From Desulfobacter hydrogenophilus (lineage in GTDB: Bacteria > Desulfobacterota > Desulfobacteria > Desulfobacterales > Desulfobacteraceae): a stretch of 64,000 nt of DNA. The stretch is from positions 1,375,501 to 1,439,500 of the forward strand of contig NZ_CP036313.1 of NCBI RefSeq assembly GCF_004319545.1, written 5' to 3'. A program made the position numbers and the translations under genes. Below, in pieces: positions 36,233 through 45,446 of this stretch (positions are counted from its first letter, which is position 1; each line of letters starts with the position of its first letter). The notes beneath the pieces were generated by a model. That model saw only the letters and a program-made list of their open reading frames with translations. It ran no database searches and was not told where the DNA came from.

Positions 36233-38662
36233 TTAATCTGAGGTCTTAGGGGTTTTGGCGTCATCTAAAACCCTCCTTATTTCTATAGCCATATCTGCCT
36301 TGGCAACCGGTTTCATTAAGAAGCCTTTAATCCCAATCCCCAACGCCTGTTCTTTGCTGATATTTTCAGAAAATCCGGTACATATGATTATTGGTATATC
36401 TGGGCGAATTTTCAAAATTTCAAGAGCGAGTTGATCACCGGTCAGATGAGGCATACTCATATCACTGATAATCAAATCATAAGCATCAGGGTTTGCTCTG
36501 AAGGCATCCAAGGTGTCTGTGCTACTTACACGTTTAGAAACAGAATATCCCAATTTTTCAAGCATCTGCTTTTCAAGATTTGCTATTGCCGGTTCATCAT
36601 CGACCAGCAGTATTTTCTCACTACCGGTGGGCTGGCGTGAGCATATACCCTCAGTCTTTTCAAGGGGGGATGAGGACAATATCGGCAGATAAACTTGGAA
36701 ACTGGTTCTTTTTCCGGGTTCACTCATGACTTTGATTTCGCCTTTGTGTTTCTTCACAATTCCGTAGACAACCGACAATCCAAGCCCTGTCCCTTTACCT
36801 TTTTTCTTTGTCGTGAAATATGGCTCAAAAATTTTTTCAAGTAGATCCCGCTCTATCCCGACACCATTGTCCGTCACTGTAAGTGTCGCATATTTACCCG
36901 GAGGTAAGCCTAAAACGCCGATACCTTTTTTAACTTCAACCTCCCTGACCTCGACATCTATCTTTCCTCCATTTTCTTGAACAGCATGGTATGCATTAGT
37001 GATAAGATTCATTCCGATTTGATGTAACTGGGTTGAATCAGCAAGCACAAGGCCACAATTTGGTTGTAAAGATTGATTGATTTCAATATTTGAGGGTATT
37101 GACGCTCTAATCAGTTTGAAGACTTCTTTCATGATAAATTGTAGTCGGGTCGGTGATAACTTATCCTCAGTTTGGCGACTGAACGCAAGTATCTGATTTA
37201 CAAGTTCACTGCCTCTTATACCCGCTTTATGTATTTCTTGAAGATCTTCATATTCCATACTGTCTGAGGGAAAATTTTCAATTAGCATCTCTGACAGTCC
37301 AACAATAGGGAAAAGGATATTATTAAAATCGTGTGCAATGCCACCCGCTAAATTCCCAATGGCTTCCATTTTTTGCGCTTGCTGCAACCTGGAATAAAGT
37401 TGTTTTATCTCTGTAACATTCCGGTATGATGTAAATTTTGAAATTGAACTATCCGTAGTATGAATGGGAGCACTCAAAACATGATAAATCTCATCTGAAT
37501 CAGGTACTTGTAGTTCCTTTGAGGTTGATTCGCCTTTCATGATCCTATCATAGGAGCACCATGGGCATCTTGATTGGCTTCCCCAGATAGCTTCATGACA
37601 TTTGCGGCCGGTTGCATCTTCACCGATCCAGTTAATCATTGCCGGATTCATATATTCAATTCGCATGTCCTGTGAACAAATATATGTTGGGTCTTCCAAG
37701 GCTTCCATCATGGATCTATATTTTTTTTCACTGTCCAGTAATGCCTGCTCATTCATTTTTGATTCCGTAATATCAGCCATAGACAGAAGAACACGTTCTT
37801 CATTATCAAACGTTAAAAGTGCCGTTGAAATGGAAAAGTAAAATGATGTTTCCATCCCGTCTATGATTAAGTTCATCTGGGTTTCTTTTTCGATGCAAGA
37901 GTTGCGTGTTTCAAAAGTTGAAAGAACACTGTTGCGTAATATGCAGTCCGGGCACTCAATATTTTTTCCACAACCGCAGCCGTTAAATGAATGCCGGCAA
38001 TGAAAAACATCCCCGCAGAATTTTCCTAATAAGTCCTTTTTGGCTTTTTTAACAAGGCTTGTTCCTTTACGATTTATCGTATGGATGCACAAATCTTTGT
38101 CACAGATAGCAAGAATAAAAGGTGCACTATCAAATATTGTTTCTAAATTACGAAAATGCGTCTTCAGCTCATATTCCAGCTTCTTACGCTGTGTAATATC
38201 CTGGAAAATGCAGTGCGTCCTTTGAAAAATATCATTATCATTCTTACCGATTTTGCCATGGAAAGAGACAAGGATTAAATCTCCATTTTTTTTGACCATC
38301 TCAAATTCTACACCAAGGATTTCTCCGATGGCCTTAAAGCATGGAAAATTTTCTTTGAAGTGATCTTTCCAATCAGGATGAAGAAATTCGCTGAAATTAT
38401 GTCCAATGACCTCATCAATACTATATCCCATAGTTTTCAACCAGGCCTCATTAACTTCGATAAAATTTCCATTTTCATCAAGCGACTGATAGCTTAAAGG
38501 CGCGTTTAGGAACAATGAACGGAATTTTTGTTCGTTATTGTTAAACTTTTCTTTAGTTTGAAATTTTCCCGTTTTGTTTGAATTAATAATTGATAACAAA
38601 CGGTCTCGTTCTTGAGTGACGGCTTCCAATTTTTTTTCTAAATCTTGATAAGAGGGCTTCAT
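36233..38662 (-). CDS. Multi-PAS hybrid histidine kinase with cysteine-rich PAS domains
   Basis: An 809-residue soluble protein: a short coiled coil, three PAS domains (about residues 45-170, 172-300 and 310-420), a HisKA box with His444 (GGIAHDFNN), an ATPase domain ([16 protein letters not shown]), and a receiver domain with Asp734 (ISDMSMP). PAS2 has a cysteine cluster ([13 protein letters not shown], then CPDC) and PAS3 has [15 protein letters not shown], which suggests redox or metal sensing. No output domain is present, so it must signal to another protein. Confidence 0.88.
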   Translation of the reverse strand: MKPSYQDLEKKLEAVTQERDRLLSIINSNKTGKFQTKEKFNNNEQKFRSLFLNAPLSYQSLDENGNFIEVNEAWLKTMGYSIDEVIGHNFSEFLHPDWKDHFKENFPCFKAIGEILGVEFEMVKKNGDLILVSFHGKIGKNDNDIFQRTHCIFQDITQRKKLEYELKTHFRNLETIFDSAPFILAICDKDLCIHTINRKGTSLVKKAKKDLLGKFCGDVFHCRHSFNGCGCGKNIECPDCILRNSVLSTFETRNSCIEKETQMNLIIDGMETSFYFSISTALLTFDNEERVLLSMADITESKMNEQALLDSEKKYRSMMEALEDPTYICSQDMRIEYMNPAMINWIGEDATGRKCHEAIWGSQSRCPWCSYDRIMKGESTSKELQVPDSDEIYHVLSAPIHTTDSSISKFTSYRNVTEIKQLYSRLQQAQKMEAIGNLAGGIAHDFNNILFPIVGLSEMLIENFPSDSMEYEDLQEIHKAGIRGSELVNQILAFSRQTEDKLSPTRLQFIMKEVFKLIRASIPSNIEINQSLQPNCGLVLADSTQLHQIGMNLITNAYHAVQENGGKIDVEVREVEVKKGIGVLGLPPGKYATLTVTDNGVGIERDLLEKIFEPYFTTKKKGKGTGLGLSVVYGIVKKHKGEIKVMSEPGKRTSFQVYLPILSSSPLEKTEGICSRQPTGSEKILLVDDEPAIANLEKQMLEKLGYSVSKRVSSTDTLDAFRANPDAYDLIISDMSMPHLTGDQLALEILKIRPDIPIIICTGFSENISKEQALGIGIKGFLMKPVAKADMAIEIRRVLDDAKTPKTSD

Positions 38663-38720
38663 AATTAATTTAATTCAATGATCCCATTTTTTAATATTTC
38701 ATTTTCAAGAGGCCAATTTA

Positions 38721-38969
38721 TCAATACGTTTGGGCTTTTTGTAACTGATCTGACAGCTTAATGATATCTAGTAGCATACCTGCGATTTGAACATTTCGGC
38801 CTTGATTATCCTTTGGGGCAATCTTGAAGACTTATCGAAATACCTTTAACGGCAGGGATTCTTGAATTTGAACAATATCCCAAATTTCCAAATGACTGAA
38901 ACGATAATCAAAGCCGGCATTTCTTAAAGCAATCTCTAAGAACTGGATCAGCAAGTTGAATGTTTTAAG
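38721..38969 (-). pseudogene. Possible decayed coding remnant
   Basis: Within the 630-bp gap 38663-39292, the minus strand from 38969 to 38721 reads as protein-like sequence with one internal stop (near 38840): LLIQFLEIALRNAGFDYRFSH, then after the stop KIAPKDNQGRNVQIAGM. No start codon with a ribosome site is seen. I do not recognise the family. The open stretch may be chance, but it is longer and more residue-balanced than nearby noise. The rest of the gap is AT-rich plus the palindromic repeat. Confidence 0.3.
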
Positions 38970-39089
38970 TTAACGACTTGGTAATATTAACAATATATTT
39001 GAAGCTTATACAAAAACCGATGTTTTATCAAGCCCCTCAAAACTGATATCTCTTCGCTGTTGCGGCACGGTCAACCCTGGTCATTTGCC

Positions 39090-39255
39090 TTAGGCCCAAG
39101 TTCAAAATAAAACCTTCCATATGGTTTGCCTTTTCATCCGTCTTCTTCGTTGTGTCAATGGGTACATATATTTAATATGCTCCCATTGCCACGCCTTGAA
39201 TACGAACGAAAATTCTAAACCATATTTTGGAATGTTTTATTCCGATCATGGGCCT
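39090..39255. repeat. MITE-like 166-bp palindromic repeat, copy 2
   Basis: Same length as the copy at 19863-20028, with four substitutions. It starts TTAGGCCCAAGTTC and ends CGATCATGGGCCT, followed by AA, which makes its terminal inverted repeat slightly better than that of copy 1. It lies between the hybrid kinase and the HDOD gene, ending about 38 bases before the HDOD start. No target-site duplication is obvious. Confidence 0.8.
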
Positions 39256-39292
39256 AACACGGGAAAAACACACCCAAACTTATTAACTTGCC

Positions 39293-40294
39293 ATGAAAAA
39301 TATTTTTGAAAAAATAAAAAGAGTCGGTCCCCTGCCCCAGCTTCCCCAAGTCATGGTGCAATTGATCCGGGCCTGCGGCAGAGAAAAAACAGATATTGAC
39401 GAAGTAACGCAAATCATCTGCCGGGATGCGGGTCTTACTGCAAAACTGCTGGCCATCATTGCCTCTCCCCATGTAAACCTGGCAAAACAGATTACCACCA
39501 TCAAATCTGCGGTGGTGTATCTGGGACTGGATACGGTGCGCAATATCGCCATCAGTTCTTCGGCCATGCAGTTTTTTAAATTCTCCAAAGTCACACACAA
39601 TTTCAACATCAACAGGTTCTGGTATCATTCATACAAATGCGCCGTTCTGGCCCAGCGCATCGCCCTTGAAGAAAAACAGGTCAATCCGGACCAGTATTTT
39701 TTGGCAGGTCTTCTCCACGATATCGGCACCCTGGTGCTCATGGCAACCTTTCCAAAGGAATACAAGGAGATTAAAGCCAGGGTAAACCAGGGACAAAATG
39801 AATTTGAGGCCCAGGCCGACATACTCAAGGTGGATGGCCCAACGGTCAGCGCCTGGCTGTTTAACCAGTGGCATCTGAACCCGATGACATCTGATGCCGT
39901 CAGGTTTTTAAGTCACCCCTTGGCACGTATTCAAAAAGAGCTTGCCCATATTAAGGTTCTTTTCATGGCGAACCTCATGGCAGAACCGGAAAGCACGAAT
40001 GTGGCACAGGATGTACTTTTTTTGACAGACATGCCGGTCGCCGTGTTGAATGAAATCGCGGTCCAGGCTGAAAACGAAGTCCATCAAATGGCCAAAAGCC
40101 TGAACCTTTTTCTGGGTGAGCCGGAACAAGGATATAATCTTCTGGCAGATGGCCTTAAAAACGTTTCACTCTGTTTTGGTACCCTTGATAACCTGCTCAG
40201 GGCAAAGGATGAGACAACAGTACTTAAGACGGTCCAACGGGGGCTGGAAATCATTTTCCATATTCCCCGGATCTTTTTCTTTCTGAAGAAATGA
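39293..40294 (+). CDS. HDOD-domain signalling protein (probably C-terminally truncated)
   Basis: A 333-residue protein whose first 200 residues are an HDOD domain: PLPQLPQVMVQLIRACGRE, ICRDAGLTAKLLAI, and FLAGLLHDIGTLVLM (an HD-like His-Asp). After residue 300 it begins TVLKTVQRGLEIIFHIPRIFFFL, which looks like the first strand and helix of a GAF domain, and then stops two residues later. HDOD-GAF-histidine-kinase fusions are common in this group, and a kinase-like fragment follows in another frame, so the C-terminus is probably lost by deletion. Confidence 0.75.
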   Translation: MKNIFEKIKRVGPLPQLPQVMVQLIRACGREKTDIDEVTQIICRDAGLTAKLLAIIASPHVNLAKQITTIKSAVVYLGLDTVRNIAISSSAMQFFKFSKVTHNFNINRFWYHSYKCAVLAQRIALEEKQVNPDQYFLAGLLHDIGTLVLMATFPKEYKEIKARVNQGQNEFEAQADILKVDGPTVSAWLFNQWHLNPMTSDAVRFLSHPLARIQKELAHIKVLFMANLMAEPESTNVAQDVLFLTDMPVAVLNEIAVQAENEVHQMAKSLNLFLGEPEQGYNLLADGLKNVSLCFGTLDNLLRAKDETTVLKTVQRGLEIIFHIPRIFFFLKK

Positions 40295-40518
40295 GCCGGG
40301 TTTCATCCCTGCTGGAAGGACTGACCTCGTTTTCAAAACCCAGGGTGGGGGGAGCACTGGAAACCATTGATCTCAATCAGATGTGCCGTCACGTGCTGGC
40401 TGTGTTGAAAAAGTCCATTCTTCTGCCCAGACAGATCCGAATTCAAACCGACCTTGACGATACCATGCCAAAGGCCACCCTGGACAGCAACGGATTGAAA
40501 CAGGTAATATATCATTGA
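40291..40518 (+). pseudogene. Histidine-kinase fragment, remnant of the HDOD gene's C-terminus
   Basis: 75 codons that look like the end of a HisKA region and the first N-box of an ATPase domain: SSLLEGLTSFSKPRVGG, then DLNQMCRHVLAVLKK and DSNGLKQVIYH. In intact kinases this is followed by the rest of the ATPase domain; here the frame stops at once and unrelated helical sequence begins. It overlaps the HDOD stop by 4 bases. I read it as debris from an internal and a 3' deletion of one HDOD-GAF-kinase gene. Confidence 0.55.
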
Positions 40519-40732
40519 ATCAGGAAAGCTTCTCACCGGCCTGATCAAGGCCAATGCCGACAGTGCCGCAGAGGTCGCCCGGCAGTATGATGCGGTTATC
40601 ACATCTCGAAAGGCCGAGGCAAAACTTCAGGATACCAAGATCGCGGACCTGAGAAAACAGGTCTTCGAACAGCAGGCCGAGGTCAACGAAGCAGTCCAAG
40701 TTTACCAATCCCGGGTTAAACAATGGGAGACC

Positions 40733-41743
40733 ATGGAGCTGATCAAGTTCGGCCTGGATGTGGCCACCAATTTATTTGATTTGGGTACCTCGGTGCTGAT
40801 TCCATCCAGCGCGATTTCGGCTGTCAAGGACTTGGGCCGGGCCGCCCAGATGATCAAGAAGACCTTGAATGTGCTCAACGGAACCATGAAATTGTACCAG
40901 ACCATGTCCGGCACACTCCAGACCCTATCCAATGCGGAGAAAACCCTGGAAGGCCTGGAGGGCATGGAATTTGGGGATACAGTCAGGATTGGCTGGGACG
41001 AAATGTCCATCCAATTGGACGTAGTCATGGCCACAGGGCCCAGCGATGCTTCTGTCACCGAAGCCAAGGCCAAGATGGTGGCAGCCTTTAAGATTCTCGT
41101 TGCCAGAGGCAAGGCCATGGTCAGCGCCCAGTCGTCCCTGCACCAGATTCAGCGTGATATTTACATGACCCAGCGCCAAAAAGAGCTGAATATGAATCAG
41201 GAAGAACGGCTCAAGGCTCTGACCACCCGGCTGAATCCGAAAAATATCCAAGACCTCGACCGCTCCGCCATTGATTTGGTAGGCCTGACCGGACGGCTTG
41301 AATACATGCACCGCCAGATGCTGACCACATTTTCAAAATCGTTCCTCCTTCAGGACCAGGCACTACAGTATGCCTGGCTTCAGCCGCCCACGATAATTTC
41401 CAGCTACAGCCTGCTCACCTTTATGAAAGCGCGGATTGCCCAGTCCCAGGCAAGCATGAACGCAAAGTCACATCTCCTCCAGTACCAGGCCGCGACCACG
41501 GATGAACTTGTATATGAGGTTGATGGGATACTCACCGACAATATCTCAGGCGGTCGTTCCTGCCAAATTGTCATCAACCCGGAATCCAGAGAATTTGCCC
41601 AGTACGTCAACCTCCGGGTGGTGGGTGTGACAGCAACGGTTGATGGCGTAAAGTCCACTGACAGCGGAAAACTGCTGGTACGACTCACGTTTGAAGATTC
41701 CCCGTTTGTTGACCGGAATGTCGAACGTCAGCCCCCGGTATAG
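40733..41743 (+). CDS. Helical protein of unknown function, 5'-truncated
   Basis: A 336-residue ORF from the first ATG, but the same frame is open back to 40508 without any ATG, GTG or TTG. That upstream stretch is coiled coil (AAEVARQYDAVITSRKAEAK, then DLRKQVFEQQAEV), so the true gene has lost its start. Helices dominate to about residue 240. A hydrophobic stretch (LFDLGTSVLIPSSAISAV) lies early in the ORF, followed by a beta-rich end with VNLRVVGVTATVDGVKSTD. The architecture recalls helical pore-forming toxins, but I cannot name a family. It is upstream of the P47-like pair on the same strand, 20 bases away. Confidence 0.5.
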   Translation: MELIKFGLDVATNLFDLGTSVLIPSSAISAVKDLGRAAQMIKKTLNVLNGTMKLYQTMSGTLQTLSNAEKTLEGLEGMEFGDTVRIGWDEMSIQLDVVMATGPSDASVTEAKAKMVAAFKILVARGKAMVSAQSSLHQIQRDIYMTQRQKELNMNQEERLKALTTRLNPKNIQDLDRSAIDLVGLTGRLEYMHRQMLTTFSKSFLLQDQALQYAWLQPPTIISSYSLLTFMKARIAQSQASMNAKSHLLQYQAATTDELVYEVDGILTDNISGGRSCQIVINPESREFAQYVNLRVVGVTATVDGVKSTDSGKLLVRLTFEDSPFVDRNVERQPPV

Positions 41744-41763
41744 AGATTCTTCGGACAGCAGCC

Positions 41764-42768
41764 ATGAGTATCCTTACCGCAGGGGCGGTTCGCCCTTCAT
41801 CTCCTACCCTGATTTCCCAAATGAATATGAATGCCCAGGGAAGCACCACCAATGGCTGGGATATTGTGTTCAACATGGGATTAAGCCAGATCAACGCCTC
41901 CTTGCGTAATCAGTACGACACGTTAAAACACGCCACCCTCTATAAAAATACCATTGACGCAGTCACCCGGACCAAAGTGGTGGAAGGGGTATGGGCCATC
42001 AAGAAATTCCATATGGAATATGGGTATCCCCTGCTCACATTCTCGGTAAATAACGACAATACGGTCAAATTACAGATGCCTATTGAAAAAGGCGCTTTGA
42101 CAAGCTGTATTCAGACAGGGTCCGACCCGGAAAAATGCGATCCGCCCATAAGCATAGCCGGTAAGCTCCTTACTGCCATCGTCAAATTAGCCAAGACTCA
42201 GGGCACCGCGCAGGTTGACGGGAAAAACCACAACCTCCTGAAGGTTGAATTGGACATGTCCCAGGGGGCCTTTACAGTGGACAACATGGAGATCAGCGAC
42301 GAAGAAAAAGTCGAGCTGAATAAGGCCATCAAAGCGTATTTCGTGGAAAATCCCGTGACCTACCTGATCAACCAGCTGGACCTGACCAATATCCCGGTCC
42401 TGGATGACATGCGGCCCAACGGCTTTCTGTTCAAAGTGCTCAAGACGCCATCGGAAACCGAAATGCTTCAGATGTTTATCCAGACCGGCAACCGGGCCTT
42501 GCTGAACCCTACCCTGACATTCCTCAACGGTGTGTCAGACCCCCTGCCCTCAGGCATGGAAACCTCATTGATTATCCGCAGCAACTTATTTTTCGGAAAA
42601 ATCCTGCCCCAATCCATGACCAAGGGCGCCTGGTCTCTGGAAGGCAGGAGCGATACCGACAGTGCCAAGGCATCCTGGGCCGATTTTACCAACGCCCCTG
42701 TGTCTGCCTCCGGCATCAGCCTCAAAGACCTGACTCAGATTTCAACCTATACCAGCCCCAGGGAATGA
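41764..42768 (+). CDS. P47/OrfX-like TULIP-fold protein, N-terminal part
   Basis: A 334-residue protein without a signal peptide. The segment NGWDIVFNMGLSQINASLRN (residues about 30-49) matches the WD-V...N-start of clostridial P47/OrfX proteins, which have lipid-binding TULIP folds. Later parts include VWAIKKFHMEYGYPLL and TLTFLNGVSDPLPSGMETSL. P47-family genes accompany botulinum-like toxins but also occur in Gram-negatives. The stop overlaps the next start (ATGA). The two products together give about 517 residues, close to one long TULIP protein, so a frameshift may have split a single gene. Confidence 0.5.
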   Translation: MSILTAGAVRPSSPTLISQMNMNAQGSTTNGWDIVFNMGLSQINASLRNQYDTLKHATLYKNTIDAVTRTKVVEGVWAIKKFHMEYGYPLLTFSVNNDNTVKLQMPIEKGALTSCIQTGSDPEKCDPPISIAGKLLTAIVKLAKTQGTAQVDGKNHNLLKVELDMSQGAFTVDNMEISDEEKVELNKAIKAYFVENPVTYLINQLDLTNIPVLDDMRPNGFLFKVLKTPSETEMLQMFIQTGNRALLNPTLTFLNGVSDPLPSGMETSLIIRSNLFFGKILPQSMTKGAWSLEGRSDTDSAKASWADFTNAPVSASGISLKDLTQISTYTSPRE

Positions 42769-43319
42769 GCGGTAGCAGCACCACGACCACCTATGCATTC
42801 CCCAACAACACGGTCACCTGGAATCTGTCGGGAATGACATTGAAGCCCACAAGCGGGGAAGGAATGACGCTCTCCGGTTCAAAAAAACAAACCATGACCA
42901 TTAAAACGACAACCAGCTATACACACTGGCCCTGCTTTTCAAAATGCACCAGGGTTTCCCATGGCTCATTTACCAACGATGCCACATCCAACGTCTCTGC
43001 CACCGCCCCCATTTCGGTGATCGGCGACGGCCGCGACCAGCAGATCGCCATTGCCATGACCAGCCAGGCGGTGACAGTGACAGGTCACCTGGCCGGCGGC
43101 GGCCCCTCGGGCAGCGATAATCTCCAGGCAAAGGTCAACCAGCAGGTCAAAGAGCACGTGCCCAGTCAGGTAGCCGGACAGTTGAATATCAGTTTTAACA
43201 CCATATCCGTTTTTGCCATCAAAAATCTGCTCTTTCCCTCTAACAACTATATCCAGTTCGCCGAAGCAGCAGTCCCCGGCAATATGCTTGTACTCGGAAA
43301 TTTCAAGGCCATTAGCTAA
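42765..43319 (+). CDS. P47/OrfX-like TULIP-fold protein, C-terminal part
   Basis: A 184-residue beta-rich protein, rich in Thr and Ser, with no signal peptide. The end IKNLLFPSNNYIQFAEAAVPGNMLVLG is the most telling part: in P47/OrfX proteins a similar NLLFP...PGDLLV-type strand closes the second TULIP lobe. The start overlaps the preceding stop by 4 bases. Either translational coupling makes two subunits, or this is the second half of one protein cut by a frameshift. No ribosome site of note precedes the ATG. Confidence 0.45.
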   Translation: MSGSSTTTTYAFPNNTVTWNLSGMTLKPTSGEGMTLSGSKKQTMTIKTTTSYTHWPCFSKCTRVSHGSFTNDATSNVSATAPISVIGDGRDQQIAIAMTSQAVTVTGHLAGGGPSGSDNLQAKVNQQVKEHVPSQVAGQLNISFNTISVFAIKNLLFPSNNYIQFAEAAVPGNMLVLGNFKAIS

Positions 43320-43413
43320 TCTTTTTCCCTAAGTAAAACTGTCGGCGGTCAAAACATTCCCGACCGCCGACGGCGCCAAAATTAATAAAATCCAGCCGGC
43401 AAAACAGGAACAA

Positions 43414-44577
43414 TCAAAGGCCAAGGACTTTTTGACAATATCGCAATTCCCCGGGGTCACCAGTGTGTTTGCCCGGGTCATCCGACAGTTTAACCGTGAA
43501 CCGGCCTTCCATGCCGGGTTCAGGTTGTACCCAGGATAATTTGATCACAATATTCAAGGGATCAACCCCCACATCATTGGTCAGATTGGTGCCGATGCCA
43601 TAGGAGTCCTTTACCTGTCCCCGGCAGAACGCATGAATTTTCATTGCTCTTTCCACATCCAGGCCGTCTGAAAACACAATGGCCTTGGTAGCCGGATCAA
43701 TACCCTTTTCCCGATAATGGGCAAGGAGGTCCCGGGTAAAAATTTCAGGGTCCCCGGAATCGTGGCGGACACCGGAAAACCGTTCGGCCCGGTCCCGGGT
43801 AAACGCCTTTAAAAAAAACTTCGTGGTAAAGGTATCGGTCAGCGCAATGCCCAGCACATCGGGATATACCTTAAGCCAGGCATCCATGGCAGCGGCATTG
43901 GCCGTGGCATAATCGACTAAGGCCGCATGGAACATAATCCATTCATGGGCCAGGGTCCCCATCGGGGTGAGCCCGTAAACTCTGGCAAAATGCACATTGG
44001 AGGTACCGGCCATGCAGTGGTGATCCAGCGCCAGAACATCCTCAAGAAAATGGGCGTGGTTGGCAATGGAAAATCGCCGTCGGGTACCAAATTCCACAAA
44101 CGTCAGACCGGCATTGGACATCATTTGTGCCTTGGTCTGGTTGCGCTCCCGGATGGCCTGCCTGGACAAAATTTCAGGGGAAATGACCTTGAAACAGGTT
44201 TCGGAAATGATGGCCATCAGCGGCACTTCCCATAAAATGGTCCTGTACCATGGTCCTTGCACCCCGACAGAAAGCGTATGCCCCTGCTGGGAAATTTTCA
44301 CCTGGTCCGGGTCATAGCGGTAAGAAGACAGATAATCCAGGTACGCTTTTGTAAAATAGGGGCAGGCCTTTTCCAGCCACGCGCGTTCATCATGGGTCAA
44401 ACTTAAACCTGCCATCTGCGCCACCCGGTCTTTGATCAAGCCGGCAAAGCCTGCAGGAAAAGGGGTTTTCCCCCGGTTTGTCAGTTCATACCGGACCCGG
44501 GCCTTGGGATACAGCCGATAAACCGCCTGCTGCATGGTGAATTTATACAGATCATTGTCAAGTATCGTCTCAATCAT
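43414..44577 (-). CDS. pncB: Nicotinate phosphoribosyltransferase
   Basis: Converts nicotinate plus PRPP to nicotinate mononucleotide in NAD salvage. It has 387 residues. LYKFTMQQAVYRLYP at the start, EFGTRRRFS near residue 162, and the phosphorylatable histidine H211 in PMGTLAHEW are the family marks. It diverges from pncA across an 87-bp promoter region, so one regulatory region probably controls both steps. Confidence 0.95.
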   Translation of the reverse strand: MIETILDNDLYKFTMQQAVYRLYPKARVRYELTNRGKTPFPAGFAGLIKDRVAQMAGLSLTHDERAWLEKACPYFTKAYLDYLSSYRYDPDQVKISQQGHTLSVGVQGPWYRTILWEVPLMAIISETCFKVISPEILSRQAIRERNQTKAQMMSNAGLTFVEFGTRRRFSIANHAHFLEDVLALDHHCMAGTSNVHFARVYGLTPMGTLAHEWIMFHAALVDYATANAAAMDAWLKVYPDVLGIALTDTFTTKFFLKAFTRDRAERFSGVRHDSGDPEIFTRDLLAHYREKGIDPATKAIVFSDGLDVERAMKIHAFCRGQVKDSYGIGTNLTNDVGVDPLNIVIKLSWVQPEPGMEGRFTVKLSDDPGKHTGDPGELRYCQKVLGL

Positions 44578-44613
44578 GGGCCTATTTTTTTTCTAAAAAA
44601 ATTTTGTATATGA

Positions 44614-44642
44614 CTGCCAAAAGAATTATCTTAGGGTATAAT
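44614..44642 (+). promoter_or_regulatory. Possible sigma-70 promoter of pncA
   Basis: CTGCCA (4 of 6 to consensus) and TATAAT (perfect) are 17 bases apart and end 22 bases before the pncA ATG. The leader would be very short, but AAGGATAGAG still fits as the ribosome site. Confidence 0.4.
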
Positions 44643-44664
44643 TTTCAAAAAGGATAGAGACTTT

Positions 44665-45291
44665 ATGCAGATAAATACAAAACAGGACCATACTGCCGTG
44701 GTTGTTGTGGATATCCAGGCAGATTTTACCCAGGCCATGCAAGGCAGCCTGGCCGTTGGGGACGCTGACCGGGAATACCTTAATGCGGCAGAAACCCAAA
44801 CCCGTCGCCTCAAGGCGCTTGGTTACCCGATCTATGCCACCCAGGACTGGCACCCGGCAAACCACATTTCCTTTTTTTCCAACCACGACAATGCCAAACC
44901 CTATGATGTCATTGAAATTGAAGGCCGCCAGCAGGTATTATGGCCTCCCCATTGTGTCCAGGACACTGCCAATGCCCGGATTTTAATGGATGAATCCCTT
45001 TTCACGGCCATTGTAAAAAAAGGCATGGACCCGGCCTTTGATTCCTATTCCGGTTTTTTTGATGACGGGAAAAAAGAGACCGGCCTGGCAGATATACTTA
45101 AAAACGCAGGCATAAAAAAGCTCATCATTTACGGACTGGCAACGGATTATTGCGTCAAGGCTACGGTCATGGACGCTATAATGCTCGGGTTTGACGTGAC
45201 ACTGATCAAAGACCTGTGCCGGGGGGTTACCCCGGAAAGCACGGCAGCGGCGTTGGAAGAGATGAAAGCAGCCGGTGTCGATATTTGCTGA
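44665..45291 (+). CDS. pncA: Nicotinamidase
   Basis: Hydrolyses nicotinamide to nicotinate, feeding pncB. A 208-residue isochorismatase-like hydrolase. The catalytic triad can be read as Asp16 (VVVDIQADF), a lysine in VKKGMDPAFDSYS, and Cys163 (ATDYCVKA). The metal ligands lie in TQDWHPANHISFFSNH. The divergent position relative to pncB supports the salvage role. Confidence 0.93.
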   Translation: MQINTKQDHTAVVVVDIQADFTQAMQGSLAVGDADREYLNAAETQTRRLKALGYPIYATQDWHPANHISFFSNHDNAKPYDVIEIEGRQQVLWPPHCVQDTANARILMDESLFTAIVKKGMDPAFDSYSGFFDDGKKETGLADILKNAGIKKLIIYGLATDYCVKATVMDAIMLGFDVTLIKDLCRGVTPESTAAALEEMKAAGVDIC

Positions 45292-45328
45292 AAACAAACT
45301 AAGCAATGAGTCTGCAATAACTTAACCT

Positions 45329-45383
45329 GGGAGCGCGGGCGTCTCGCCCGCATCTTTACTGCGGGCGGGACGCCCGCGCTCCC
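45329..45383. repeat. 55-bp GC-rich palindrome at left edge of restriction island
   Basis: GGGAGCGCGGGCGTC and GACGCCCGCGCTCCC are perfect 15-bp arms. A further imperfect TCGCCCGCA/TGCGGGCGG pairing extends toward a 7-nt loop. This GC-rich motif contrasts with its AT-rich surroundings. Similar GGGAGCGCGGGCG palindromes recur as extragenic repeats in many genomes. No T-tract follows, so a terminator role is unproven. Confidence 0.7.
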
Positions 45384-45446
45384 GGATACAACAAAAAGGG
45401 CAAGTTATTTAAGACCCGTTCCGAAAGGGCTTAAAAAAGTTGGCTG

